Assembly: GCF_032595355.1 (NCBI RefSeq)
Contig: NZ_JASMWN010000001.1
Coordinates: 124,001 to 188,000, forward strand
Direction: 5' to 3'
Length of the DNA: 64,000 nucleotides
Source: Sedimentitalea todarodis
GTDB taxonomy: Bacteria; Pseudomonadota; Alphaproteobacteria; Rhodobacterales; Rhodobacteraceae
Under the pieces are notes generated by a model. The model saw nothing but the letters and a program-made list of their open reading frames with translations. It ran no database searches and was not told the origin of the DNA. Both the position numbers and the translations under genes were made by a program. Shown piece by piece: positions 1-8,658 of the stretch. The number at the start of each line of letters is the position of its first letter. Position 1 is the first letter of the stretch.

Positions 1-1362
1 CGAAGCCGATTGACGCGTGGCGTTCAGGTCGGCCTGTGTCCGGTCAAGTTCTGCCTGCAAACTGTCGCGCACGCCATTGGCTTCTGCGAGTTGCCTGCGC
101 AGCGCCTCTTGAGCCGTGTCGCTTTCCGATTGCAAGGCGGCAAGACGGGCTTCCAACCCGCGCCGGATTTCGGTGTTTTCCTGCTGTAGGCGGGCCAGTT
201 CGGATTCGTATTGCGATTGGCTCTGCACGGTTTGCGCCCGCTGTCGCGCAAGTTCATTCTCCAGCGCATCGCGGGTGTCTGCGGCAAGCGCCTGTGCCGT
301 CTCAAGTTGGGTGCGTAGTTCGGTCTCGGTGGCGGCACTCTCCTGACGAACACGGGCGAGGTCGCTTTCCAGCGCAGCCAGCGACCGGCTGTTCTCGGCC
401 TGGCTGACCTCCATCTGGTTCAGCACATTGGTGAGACGGTCAACCAGCGCGTCTCGTTTTCCGGCTTCGGTCTGAGCGGCGGCGATCACAGCGAGCGCTT
501 CGGTCAGTTCCGTGTCCAGCGTGGCGCGCGCCGCCTCGGCAGCGGCCAGCAGGGTCAGCGTATCCTCGGCTTCCCTGCGCTGTGCCTCAAGCGAGAGGGT
601 CATCGCCGTCAGTTCCGCATCGGCATTCTGCAGGCGCTCGCGCAAGGCATTCGCGGCGGCAGCTTCGGCAAGGCGCGCGGTTTCTTCGTCGGACAGCTTT
701 TGTTGCAGCGTTGTGATGTCTTTGACGCTCTGGTCGTTGTCGCGTTGCAGATCGGCGATCATCGCCTCCAGTGCGTTTCGCCGGGCGGCGGCGAGTCGGG
801 CGGCTTCCGACTGGGCGTCGATCTCGCTGCGGCTCTGGGCAAGGGCGAGGTTCAGCGCCTCCTGGTCGGACAGCAGGTTGGCGCGATCCGCCGTCAATTC
901 GGCGATGTTCTGTCGTGCGCGATCCTGATCAGCCAGCAGAGTCGCAACCTGCGCCTCAAAACTGGTGATCTGCGACCGGGCCTGTTGCAGCGCTGCGGCC
1001 TGACTGTCGCGCTGCGTCGTCAGTGCGGCGATGACAGAAGTTTGATTGGCGATCTGTTGTTGGGCCTGATCCAGAAAGGCTTGGGTCTGGGTCAGGGTCG
1101 CGTCCAGCGCACCGACACGTTCGGAAAGATCACTGGAACGACGTTCTTCAAGTCCCAGGGCATCGGCCAGCGCCGTCACCTCCGCAGAGAGGACATCAAG
1201 CTCGCTTTCCTGCCCGGAGATGGTTTCGCGTAAGACATATTGCACCACCATGAAGATGGTCAGCAGGAACATGAGAACCAGCAGCAGACCGGTCATCGCG
1301 TCGACAAAACCGGGCCAGATCGAGGCCTGAAACCGGGCTCCGGTGCGACGCGAGAGGGCCAT
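1..1362 (-). CDS. MotB/ExbD-like membrane protein with very long coiled coil (3' end outside window)
   Basis: The frame is open from an ATG at 1362 to the window edge, giving 454 residues without a stop. The protein begins with a short cytoplasmic tail and one hydrophobic segment at about residues 18-43 that carries an aspartate at its start (FVDAMTGLLLV, D21), the position of the proton-carrying Asp in MotB, TolR and ExbD. Everything after residue 45 is rich in Ala, Gln, Glu, Leu and Arg with heptad character, so a long coiled coil crossing the periplasm is expected. The start is 3 bases downstream of the stop of the ExbB-like gene, so the two are co-translated. A C-terminal OmpA-like peptidoglycan-binding domain is likely from the family but lies outside the window. 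Confidence 0.8.
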   Translation of the reverse strand, partial: MALSRRTGARFQASIWPGFVDAMTGLLLVLMFLLTIFMVVQYVLRETISGQESELDVLSAEVTALADALGLEERRSSDLSERVGALDATLTQTQAFLDQAQQQIANQTSVIAALTTQRDSQAAALQQARSQITSFEAQVATLLADQDRARQNIAELTADRANLLSDQEALNLALAQSRSEIDAQSEAARLAAARRNALEAMIADLQRDNDQSVKDITTLQQKLSDEETARLAEAAAANALRERLQNADAELTAMTLSLEAQRREAEDTLTLLAAAEAARATLDTELTEALAVIAAAQTEAGKRDALVDRLTNVLNQMEVSQAENSRSLAALESDLARVRQESAATETELRTQLETAQALAADTRDALENELARQRAQTVQSQSQYESELARLQQENTEIRRGLEARLAALQSESDTAQEALRRQLAEANGVRDSLQAELDRTQADLNATRQSAS

Positions 1363-1365
1363 GCT

Positions 1366-2562
1366 CTAGACCTCGCCGCTTTCGTTGCCGGCCTGCGGTC
1401 TGCGCCCGTCGCCGCGCGGACGATCCATCGCCTTGGCCAACAGCTCGATATCCTTGCGCAACTCGGCAAGGCTCTCCTGACGCCCGGCCGAGATTTCTTC
1501 GAGAATGCGCAACATCTGCACATCGATGGAGCGCAGGCGCATCCGGCTTTCGGCATCGATTCCATCGCCGGCCTGTTCGCGCAGGGTTTCGTTCAGGGTT
1601 TCCTGACCCGTCGCCATCCGGTCGAGCGCTGTACCGATCCGATCCGACGGGTCCTGACGCGCCATGCCGTCGAGCAACGCGGCGAGTTTCTGGTCAACCG
1701 CGACGCGGCTGGCTTCGGATCGTGTGACCACCTGTTGCAGGGTCTCCATCTGTTCGGCCATGTGATCCAGAACGCCGGTCATCGTCCCGGTATCGGACTG
1801 GCCGTCTTCGCCCGAGGAAAAGCCGACACGTGTAATCGAGGACAGCCATTCCTCAAGCTCGCGGTAAAACCGGTTCTGCCCGTGTCCTGCAAAGAGTTCC
1901 AGCAAACCTACAATCAGCGATCCGGCAAGCCCCAGGAGCGAACTGGCAAAGGCAACACCCATGCCGCCAAGCTGTTTTTCCAGACCGGTCATCAGCCTGT
2001 TGAAAACGTCCAGTCCCTGTTCGCCCTCTTGCGGCGCGAGGCTGCGAATGGTTTCGACCACGGCGGGGACGGTTGTGGCCAGCCCGTAAAACGTGCCCAG
2101 CAACCCGAGAAAGATCAGCAGGTTGACGATATAGCGCGTAATGTCACGCTCTTCGTCGATCCGGGTGGCGACCGAGTCAAGGATCGAGCGGGTCGAGGAG
2201 GAACTGAGCTGCATCCTTGCGCCGCGGGCGCGCAAGAGCGACGCGAGCGGAGCCAGAAGTTGCGGCGGCTTGACGGCGGTATCAGTCTGACCCGAAGCAA
2301 AGCGTTCGATCCAACGCACCGACCCGATCAGTTGCAGGACCTGAAAGAAGGTTGCCAGAACTCCGATGACGAAGACAAAGAAGATGAACCCGTTCAGGTA
2401 GGGATTGGCCTCAAACACAGGAAGCACACGGGGCAGGGCGACGAATACGCCGAAACCCGCCAGCCCAAGCGCTGTCAGCATCATCAAGATCTGTCGCACA
2501 GGCTGACTGAACTGCGGCCTGGGTTTGCGGTCTGGTTCGGCCATACGCCCCGGTCCTGACAC
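1366..2562 (-). CDS. ExbB/TolQ/MotA-family proton channel protein
   Basis: A 398-residue membrane protein with four predicted hydrophobic segments at about residues 24-46, 56-80, 144-168 and 200-226. The third and fourth segments (LLIFLGLLGTFYGLATTVPA and the stretch around GGMGVAFASSLLGL) match the conserved core of MotA/TolQ/ExbB proton channels, where the two last helices line the pore. The C-terminal 170 residues are polar and probably cytoplasmic. A second ATG at 2544 (MAEPDRK) is an equally plausible start. The partner is the downstream MotB-like coiled-coil gene. Together they look like a stator-type energy-transducing pair whose driven process is not known from the sequence. Confidence 0.8.
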   Translation of the reverse strand: MSGPGRMAEPDRKPRPQFSQPVRQILMMLTALGLAGFGVFVALPRVLPVFEANPYLNGFIFFVFVIGVLATFFQVLQLIGSVRWIERFASGQTDTAVKPPQLLAPLASLLRARGARMQLSSSSTRSILDSVATRIDEERDITRYIVNLLIFLGLLGTFYGLATTVPAVVETIRSLAPQEGEQGLDVFNRLMTGLEKQLGGMGVAFASSLLGLAGSLIVGLLELFAGHGQNRFYRELEEWLSSITRVGFSSGEDGQSDTGTMTGVLDHMAEQMETLQQVVTRSEASRVAVDQKLAALLDGMARQDPSDRIGTALDRMATGQETLNETLREQAGDGIDAESRMRLRSIDVQMLRILEEISAGRQESLAELRKDIELLAKAMDRPRGDGRRPQAGNESGEV

Positions 2563-2613
2563 TTATCTGCTCCCCGGCAAGACTATAGAAGAATTCGGGA
2601 GCGCGCCAAGGAA

Positions 2614-3144
2614 TTATGCCGCAAGTGCACGGACCCGTTCAGCGAGCCAGTTCAGATCGGGATCATGCAGCCCGATTTCGGCCAGATGGGACGTGGTGTT
2701 GAACAGGTACTCGGTGTTCGGGCCGCGCCCGCCAACCGCGCGGGCGATGATCTGCGCCTGTTCCTCGAGCGGCAGCCCGCCACAGTATTGCACATGGTTC
2801 GGGTCGATCACGTAAGTGACGGCAGTGATGCGTTGCCCGTCCGCAAGCGTGACGGCAAGGTCTTTTTCCAAATAGGCTGATGAGATCAGTTCGCGTTCGC
2901 GCAGGCAGTCCAGCGTTTGCGCCTCTTCTCCGTCCTGAACCGCCAGCGCGATGCCCTGACAATGCGCACCCTGCACCTCGTCAAGCGCCAGAACAAGGCC
3001 AGGTTCTGCTTCGGTTCCGCGATGATGGATCGAGCGCATGCAGAACGACCGGGCATAGTCGTCAAGCGTTGCAATCATGCTGTGGGCCACCGGAAAGCCG
3101 GGGTTCCACAGTAAAGAGCCATATCCGAACACCCACATCGTCAT
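2614..3144 (-). CDS. ChaC-like gamma-glutamylcyclotransferase
   Basis: A 176-residue protein that opens with MTMWVFGYGSLLWNPGF, the diagnostic YGSL glycine loop of the gamma-glutamylcyclotransferase fold, and continues with the RSFCMRSIHHRGT and PGLVLALD segments of the ChaC subgroup. ChaC enzymes cleave glutathione to 5-oxoproline and Cys-Gly in the cytoplasm. The acid residue used for catalysis in ChaC is expected in the ERELISSAY stretch (RERE at about residue 90). An in-frame ATG two codons further in (3138) could also be used. It is transcribed divergently from the DUF2125 gene at 3210 with only 65 bases between the starts. Confidence 0.85.
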   Translation of the reverse strand: MTMWVFGYGSLLWNPGFPVAHSMIATLDDYARSFCMRSIHHRGTEAEPGLVLALDEVQGAHCQGIALAVQDGEEAQTLDCLRERELISSAYLEKDLAVTLADGQRITAVTYVIDPNHVQYCGGLPLEEQAQIIARAVGGRGPNTEYLFNTTSHLAEIGLHDPDLNWLAERVRALAA

Positions 3145-3209
3145 CTTGCTGGTCCTTGCCGATTTCGCCCTATAAACAGCAAAGCAACGTCGGGGAAAAG
3201 GGGCAGGGC

Positions 3210-4211
3210 GTGATCCGATTGCTGAAAATTCTGCTGGTTCTGGGGCTTGTATGGTCGGCCTATTGGTACGGGGCTGGCTATGTCCTGCGCCAAAGCGTGA
3301 CTGCGTGGTTTACCGCGCAGACCGAGCGTGGCTGGCAAGCGGACTATGCCGATATTTCAACGTCTGGGTATCCGACGCGCCACATCACGACGCTGACAAA
3401 CCCGGCGCTGGCCGATCCCGCCACCGGGGCCGCGTGGCAGGCCGACTGGCTGAACATGGACAGCCCGGCGATCTGGCCCGGTCAGCAGACGCTGGTGTTT
3501 CCGGCCACGACGCAATTGTTATCCTATTTCGATCAGACCGTGGCGCTGCGCGCCGAAGGCATCGTGGCCGACCTGCATCTGAAGCCGGGGCGCGATCTGG
3601 CGGTGGAGTGGATGGCCCTGACCTCCGGCCCCTGGCAGGTCGATGACGCAACTGGTGAGGTTTTGGCCGCGGATGCGATTGTCCTGTCGATGCAGGGCAC
3701 AGATCAGGCCGAAACCTATAAGTTCAACGTGGATGCGCCGCAGTTCGTGCCGGGGGCCGCATTGCGTCGATGGGTGCGGCCATCGGCAGCGCTGCCAGAC
3801 AGCTTTGATACGCTCGAACTGGACATGAAAGTCCGGTTTGACCGCCCGTGGGATCGCCGCGCGCTCGAAGATCGCCGCCCGCAGCCGGTGGAAATCGACC
3901 TCAAGCTGGCGCAGGCGAAATGGGGCGCATTGGCGCTTTTGGCGGCGGGTCAGGTGACGGTTGATGGACGTGGTGTGCCGACCGGAGAATTGTCGATCAA
4001 GGCCGAGAACTGGCGCGACATGCTGGCGATTGCACAAGGGTCGGGCGCGGTGCCGGACTATGCCATTGGCCCGACCGAGCGGATTCTGAACCTGTTGTCC
4101 AACATGAGCGGCAACCCGGAAACGCTGGACGTCACGCTCAGCTTGCGCGACGGGATGGTCACTCTTGGGCCGTTTCCGCTTGGACCGGCCCCGTACCTGT
4201 ATCTGCGCTAG
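3210..4211 (+). CDS. DUF2125 domain protein, membrane anchored
   Basis: A 333-residue protein. I place the start at the GTG at 3210, which follows a purine-rich AAAAGGGG stretch and gives a protein beginning directly with one N-terminal membrane anchor (LLKILLVLGLVWSAYWYGAGY), as in the DUF2125 family. The long frame upstream of this is antisense to the ChaC-like gene. The remainder is predicted soluble and probably periplasmic, with beta-rich sequence. DUF2125 proteins are widespread in Rhodobacterales but have no established function, and nothing here assigns one. Confidence 0.75.
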   Translation: MIRLLKILLVLGLVWSAYWYGAGYVLRQSVTAWFTAQTERGWQADYADISTSGYPTRHITTLTNPALADPATGAAWQADWLNMDSPAIWPGQQTLVFPATTQLLSYFDQTVALRAEGIVADLHLKPGRDLAVEWMALTSGPWQVDDATGEVLAADAIVLSMQGTDQAETYKFNVDAPQFVPGAALRRWVRPSAALPDSFDTLELDMKVRFDRPWDRRALEDRRPQPVEIDLKLAQAKWGALALLAAGQVTVDGRGVPTGELSIKAENWRDMLAIAQGSGAVPDYAIGPTERILNLLSNMSGNPETLDVTLSLRDGMVTLGPFPLGPAPYLYLR

Positions 4212-4232
4212 CGCCATGGCACGAGGCCACTG

Positions 4233-5060
4233 CTAGCGGCAATAGGGTCCGCTGCGATAGCTGGCCGTATCAAAGTGGAAATGATCGCGGTGGTATCCGT
4301 CCGATCCCGGCCCCAGCGTGGTGCCGAAAACCCCGCAGGCACGCTTGTAGGCCTTGCGCAGGGGTTTGCGGGTCGTGCCCTGCCCCCAACCCTTCAGAAC
4401 GGTAATCACTTCGCCGTCCATCATCGTAAAGGCCGACAGATCGATGGCGTTGCCCTTGCCATGTTCGGAGATCCGAGCGCCCCGCTTGTTGTTGCGGGTG
4501 CGGCAGGCATAGTGGGCGGCCACCTTCACTTCGACGACGGGGCCACGTTGGCGAAACGCGGGCTTCAACCCCAGTTCCGTCCATTGCCGCAGGGCCGTGG
4601 CGGTCCGGCAGTTCATCAGCGCGGGCGGGTTCAGGCGCACACCCGCCACCGTGTTGACACGGACTGCATCCTTGATGCCGCAGGCCTTGATCCGACCAGG
4701 GACATAACCGACGTTCTCGCCCTGAATCTTGAGATCCCCGCATACCGCGCCCTTGCGGCGCAGCTTCCGTTTCGCCATCGCCTGACTTTCGATCGACGGT
4801 GGCCGAGGCCAGGGGCGCGCCGAGGTATCGGGTGACAGAAACGCGAGGCCCTCGGGGCGGGACGCCGCGATGATCGTTTGCTCTGACGCCGGGCGCAGAT
4901 GGGGGCGCATCCGGGCGACGGCGAGCAACTCGGTCGCGGCCGCCGCGGCATCGGGGTTCGGGCGCGACTGCGGGCGCGGAGATGTTTCTGGCGCGGCAGC
5001 GGCAATCGGCAAACCCCAGATCACACAGGCGAGTGTTGTGAACCAGCGGCGCAGCATCAT
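4233..5060 (-). CDS. Extensin-like family protein (putative secreted peptidase/hydrolase)
   Basis: A 275-residue protein with an N-terminal signal peptide (FTTLACVIWGLPIAAAAPE), a proline-rich linker, and a C-terminal extensin-like domain. That domain holds HGKGNAIDLSAF and DHFHFD, the histidine/aspartate pattern that places extensin-like proteins near the LAS family of zinc D,D-peptidases, so a cell-wall role in the periplasm is plausible. Several cysteines (CGDLKI, KACGIKD, YACRT, RACGVFG, PYCR) could form disulfides. The start ATG overlaps the tyrA stop (ATGA), with a second ATG directly after it, so it is the last gene of the hisC-tyrA unit. Confidence 0.8.
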   Translation of the reverse strand: MMLRRWFTTLACVIWGLPIAAAAPETSPRPQSRPNPDAAAAATELLAVARMRPHLRPASEQTIIAASRPEGLAFLSPDTSARPWPRPPSIESQAMAKRKLRRKGAVCGDLKIQGENVGYVPGRIKACGIKDAVRVNTVAGVRLNPPALMNCRTATALRQWTELGLKPAFRQRGPVVEVKVAAHYACRTRNNKRGARISEHGKGNAIDLSAFTMMDGEVITVLKGWGQGTTRKPLRKAYKRACGVFGTTLGPGSDGYHRDHFHFDTASYRSGPYCR

Positions 5061-5980
5061 CTGGGCGTCTTCTTTCGGCCAAAGTCGGGGGCATCAGTAT
5101 CCTGCCCTGCCTCGATGATGCTTCGCCGGATTGCACGGGTACGGGTGAAATAGTCATGCAGGTGATCGCCGTCGCCCCTGCGGATGGCACGTTGCAACGC
5201 AAACAACTCTTCGGTGAATCGGCCCAGAATTTCGAGCGTTGCATCCCTGTTGTTCAGGAATACGTCGCGCCACATCGTTGGGTCGCTGGCTGCAATGCGC
5301 GTGAAATCGCGGAATCCCGCCGCAGAATACTGGACAACTTCCCTGTCGGTCACGCGGCGCAGGTCGTCCGCGACGCCGACCATTGTATATGCGATCAGGT
5401 GCGGCGCATGGCTGGTCACCGCAAGCACCAGATCGTGGTGATCGGAGTCCATGATTTCGACGTTTGAGCCAAAGCCCTGCCAAAGGCTCTTGAGGCGCGC
5501 AATCGCGGCCTCATCGGTATTGTCGACCGGCACAAGCATACACCAGCGGTCCTCGAACAGTTCGGCAAAACCGCTCTCGGGGCCGGAATGCTCGGTCCCT
5601 GCCAGCGGATGGCCGGGCACAAAATGCACACCGTCCGGCAGGTGCGGGGCAACCGACTGGATCACCGCACGCTTGACCGAGCCGACATCGGTCACCGTGG
5701 CACCCGGTTTGAGGTGCGGACCGATCGCGCGCGCGACCTCTTCCATCGCACCGACCGGCACCGCCAGCACGACTAGATCGGCGTCCTTGACGGCCTCAGC
5801 GACGCTGTCACAGACGCGGTCGCACAGGCCGATCCGGCGGGCGGTGCCGCGGGTTTCCTGCGACCGGGCATATCCGGTGACCTCGCCGGCCAATCCGGCC
5901 CGCTTGATCGCCCAGTACATCGAAGACGCGATCAGGCCCAGCCCGATCAGCGCGACGCGGTCATAGATGACCCCGCTCAT
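5057..5980 (-). CDS. tyrA: Prephenate/arogenate dehydrogenase family protein
   Basis: A 307-residue TyrA-family enzyme for tyrosine synthesis. It converts prephenate or arogenate by NAD(P)-dependent oxidative decarboxylation in the cytoplasm. The dinucleotide-binding loop is at the N terminus (VALIGLGLIASSM), followed by VVLAVPVGAM, the TDVGSVK motif and the substrate-binding FVPGHPLAGTEHSG segment with its catalytic histidine. It overlaps hisC upstream by 4 bases and the extensin-like gene downstream by 4 bases. Which of the two substrates is used cannot be told from sequence; cyclohexadienyl dehydrogenase is the usual annotation in this lineage. Confidence 0.9.
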   Translation of the reverse strand: MSGVIYDRVALIGLGLIASSMYWAIKRAGLAGEVTGYARSQETRGTARRIGLCDRVCDSVAEAVKDADLVVLAVPVGAMEEVARAIGPHLKPGATVTDVGSVKRAVIQSVAPHLPDGVHFVPGHPLAGTEHSGPESGFAELFEDRWCMLVPVDNTDEAAIARLKSLWQGFGSNVEIMDSDHHDLVLAVTSHAPHLIAYTMVGVADDLRRVTDREVVQYSAAGFRDFTRIAASDPTMWRDVFLNNRDATLEILGRFTEELFALQRAIRRGDGDHLHDYFTRTRAIRRSIIEAGQDTDAPDFGRKKTPR

Positions 5981-7062
5981 GTCGCACCACCTTTGAACGC
6001 GGCAATGGCCGCGACTACGCGCCGGCAGGCGATTTCGTCTCCTACCGTGATGCGAAGTGCCCGTGGCAGCTTGTACCCGGCGACGCGGCGCACGATCAGG
6101 CCCCGGGCCTGCAGATAGCTGTCACAGGCTTCGGCCTCGGCCTGATCGGCGAACCGGGCGAGGATGAAATTCGCGCAGGACGTGTCTGACGGCACGCCGA
6201 TTTCGGCCAGCGCCTCGGCCAACCAGGTGCGCCACCTGGCGTTCTGGGCGCGGCAATATTCGACATAGGCGGTATCGTGAATGGCGGCCTCGGCGGCGGC
6301 AAGTGCACTGCTCGACAGGTTGAACGGACCGCGCACGCGGTTCAGCACATCGATGATGGCCTGCGGGCCATAGCCCCAGCCGACGCGGAGCCCGCCCAGC
6401 CCATAGAGCTTGGAAAACGTGCGGGTCATGACCACGTTGTCGCGCTCGGCGATCAATGCGGCCCCGCCGTCAAACCCTTCGACAAACTCGGCATAGGCCC
6501 CGTCCAGCACGAGAATCGCCTGCGATGGCAGCCCCTCAGCCAGCCGCGCAACTTCACTCGCGCCGATCATCGTGCCAGTCGGGTTGTTGGGGTTGGCAAT
6601 GAACACCAGCCGTGTCCGGTCGGTACAGCCCGCCAGAATTGCATCCACGTCGGTCACGCGCTCCCGTTCGCGGACTTCGACCGGGGTGGCCCCGGCGGCC
6701 AGTGCACTGATCCGGTACATGGCAAAGCCGTGCTCGGTATATATGACCTCGTCCCCCGGCCCGGCATAGGTCTGGCACAGAAAGGTGATGATCTCGTCAC
6801 TTCCCACGCCGCAGATGATCTGTTCCGGATTCAGCCCGTGGACCGCGCCGATCGCCTGGCGCAGGGCACCGTGATCGGTGCAGGGGTAGCGGTGGATCTG
6901 TGCGGCGCTGTTCTGAACCGCTGCGATGGCCTTTGGGCTGGGACCGAGCGGGTTTTCGTTGCTCGACAGCTTGATGACGTTGCTGACACCGGGCACATGC
7001 GCCGCGCCGCCCTGATACAAGGCGATGTCCATGATGCCGGGTTGCGGCGTGATCAGGCTCAT
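5977..7062 (-). CDS. hisC: Histidinol-phosphate aminotransferase
   Basis: A 361-residue fold-type I PLP aminotransferase. I chose the ATG at 7062 (MSLITPQPG), preceded by GGGAG at good spacing; the longer frame to 7230 only runs antisense-like, Arg/Pro-rich sequence. Typical HisC segments are visible: KLSSNENPLGPSP near the start, NPNNPTGT, and the PLP lysine region RTFSKLYGLGGLRVGWGYG. It transfers the amino group to imidazole-acetol phosphate in histidine synthesis and often also serves phenylalanine/tyrosine synthesis, which fits its coupling to tyrA. Confidence 0.92.
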   Translation of the reverse strand: MSLITPQPGIMDIALYQGGAAHVPGVSNVIKLSSNENPLGPSPKAIAAVQNSAAQIHRYPCTDHGALRQAIGAVHGLNPEQIICGVGSDEIITFLCQTYAGPGDEVIYTEHGFAMYRISALAAGATPVEVRERERVTDVDAILAGCTDRTRLVFIANPNNPTGTMIGASEVARLAEGLPSQAILVLDGAYAEFVEGFDGGAALIAERDNVVMTRTFSKLYGLGGLRVGWGYGPQAIIDVLNRVRGPFNLSSSALAAAEAAIHDTAYVEYCRAQNARWRTWLAEALAEIGVPSDTSCANFILARFADQAEAEACDSYLQARGLIVRRVAGYKLPRALRITVGDEIACRRVVAAIAAFKGGAT

Positions 7063-7126
7063 GTCGGGGCTCCCAGAAAATTGCCCCCTCATAGCGTCAG
7101 AGCGGCCCGGAGAAAACCCGCAAAGA

Positions 7127-8557
7127 TCAGGCGGCGCGTGTCCCCTGCCGGAACCGCGCGGTTGCCGGATCGACGTGGTAGCGATGTGCGTAGTCCGCGG
7201 TGGATCGGCTGAGTGTGCAGACGCTGTCAATGATGTACTGAACGGTGGACTCCTCCATCAGGTAACTGAAGTTGAGTCGCACCCAGCCCGGTTTGCGCAA
7301 CTCCTTGCCGGCCAGCAATTCGTCATGCAGCGCCTTTGACTCGGTTTCGTCGATCCCGAGCAGCCGATGCGCGTATGGCCCCGCACAGGCACAGCCGCCG
7401 CGCGCCTGGATGCCGTAGATGTCGCTCAGCATCCGGGTGAAAAGTTGTTGGTGAACCGGTGCGCCATGCGCATCCCGCACCATGAAGGAAAAGATCGGCA
7501 AGCGATGTTCCTTGTCCACACCCAACAGGGTCAGATGGGGGTTCTGGCTCCAGGCGTCCAGGGCCATCTGATTGAACCTCGCCTCGCGCGTCGCAATGGT
7601 TTCGGTTCCTACGGCATCCTTGACGATAAACGCCAGCGCCGCGCGGATGTCGCCGATCACATTGGGCGTTCCCGCCTCTTCACGGGCGGCGAGGTTGGTG
7701 GAATAGTCATGCCCCCAGGGGGAAACAAAACTGACCGTGCCGCCCCCGGGCCAGCACGGGGTCTTGCGCCGGACGGCTGCGGTGTTCACGACCAGAATAC
7801 CAGAGGCACCCGGTCCGCCGGGAAACTTGTGCGGCGACACGACGATGGCATCCTTGCGGACCGTCTCGCCGTCAGCCATGTCGATCGGCAGGTAAGGTCC
7901 GGCCCCGGCAAAGTCCCAGACCGCCAACGCGCCGCGCTGTTTCAAGAGGCGTGTGACAGGGCCGGTTTCGGTCACGATGCCGGTGACGTTGGAAGCGGCG
8001 GAAAAGCTGCCGATCATCAGGTCACTGCCCGCGTGCCGCGCAAGCGCATCCGCCAGACTGGTCAGATCAGGCCCGCCATCGGCTGCCTCGGGGATTTCGA
8101 CGATCGTCGCCTTGCTTTCACGCCACGGCAGGATGTTGGAGTGGTGTTCGTAGGGGCCGATGAATACGACCGGATCGACGGCCTCGTTGACACCGAACAG
8201 GCCGACCAGCCGGTTCAGACCGGCCGTTGCCCCGGAACCCGCAAAGATCACCGCGTCATCCGGCCCGGCCCCGACCTGCACGGCAATCTCGGCCCGCGCG
8301 TCGGCGCGCAGACGGGTCATGTAGGCTCCGCAATAAGAGGCCTCGGTATGGCTGTTGGCATAGTAGGGCAGCACCCGGGTCGAGATGTAATTCTCGACCT
8401 GGTGCAATGCCCGGCCCGATGCGACGTAGTCCGCATAGACCAGCGGTACGTCCCCGTTCAATCCCGGTATCAGGATATTATCCCCGATCACGCTCTTTCG
8501 CAGGCTGTCGTCGTGAGTGGCGGCTTGGATCGTTGTGCGAAGGTCGGTCAGTGACAT
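7127..8557 (-). CDS. Class V aminotransferase fold PLP enzyme (cysteine desulfurase-like)
   Basis: A 476-residue protein of the NifS/SufS/class V aminotransferase group. The PLP lysine is expected at K244 in SPHKFPGGPGASG, with H138/H139 (PYEHHSN) stacking on the cofactor and D215 (AVWDFAGAG) binding its pyridine nitrogen. A cysteine-bearing loop RGGCACAGPYAHRLLG sits where desulfurases have their catalytic Cys. The protein is about 70 residues longer than SufS and no suf or isc partner is adjacent, so it is probably a specialised desulfurase or lyase. It is divergent from an Lrp/AsnC regulator with a shared palindrome between them, which suggests control by that regulator and an amino-acid substrate. 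Confidence 0.75.
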   Translation of the reverse strand: MSLTDLRTTIQAATHDDSLRKSVIGDNILIPGLNGDVPLVYADYVASGRALHQVENYISTRVLPYYANSHTEASYCGAYMTRLRADARAEIAVQVGAGPDDAVIFAGSGATAGLNRLVGLFGVNEAVDPVVFIGPYEHHSNILPWRESKATIVEIPEAADGGPDLTSLADALARHAGSDLMIGSFSAASNVTGIVTETGPVTRLLKQRGALAVWDFAGAGPYLPIDMADGETVRKDAIVVSPHKFPGGPGASGILVVNTAAVRRKTPCWPGGGTVSFVSPWGHDYSTNLAAREEAGTPNVIGDIRAALAFIVKDAVGTETIATREARFNQMALDAWSQNPHLTLLGVDKEHRLPIFSFMVRDAHGAPVHQQLFTRMLSDIYGIQARGGCACAGPYAHRLLGIDETESKALHDELLAGKELRKPGWVRLNFSYLMEESTVQYIIDSVCTLSRSTADYAHRYHVDPATARFRQGTRAA

Positions 8558-8601
8558 GATCAGGCCTCTGGTTGCGAGACCATTATGATGGGGGGTGGAT
8601 C

Positions 8602-8631
8602 AATAATCCGTACCATTTTTTCTGGATTATT
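8602..8631. promoter_or_regulatory. Candidate operator of the divergent Lrp-type regulator
   Basis: A perfect 8-base inverted repeat, AATAATCC (8602-8609) and GGATTATT (8624-8631), separated by 14 bases. It lies in the 101-base gap between the class V PLP gene (start 8557) and the Lrp gene (start 8659), in a locally AT-rich patch. Lrp/AsnC regulators commonly bind such dyads next to their own gene and to a divergent target. Binding is inferred, not shown. Confidence 0.55.
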
Positions 8632-8658
8632 CCAAGATATTGGGACATGTAATCGGAA

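Noticed and set aside
1240..2559. Long plus-strand open frame of 439 codons
   Set aside because: It is antisense to the ExbB-like gene, rich in His/Gln/Arg and without a domain; a shadow of GC-rich codon use.
4270..5244. 324-codon minus-strand frame overlapping the extensin-like gene
   Set aside because: Same strand but other frame; the extensin-like frame has a signal peptide and the HGKGNAIDLS and DHFHFD motifs.
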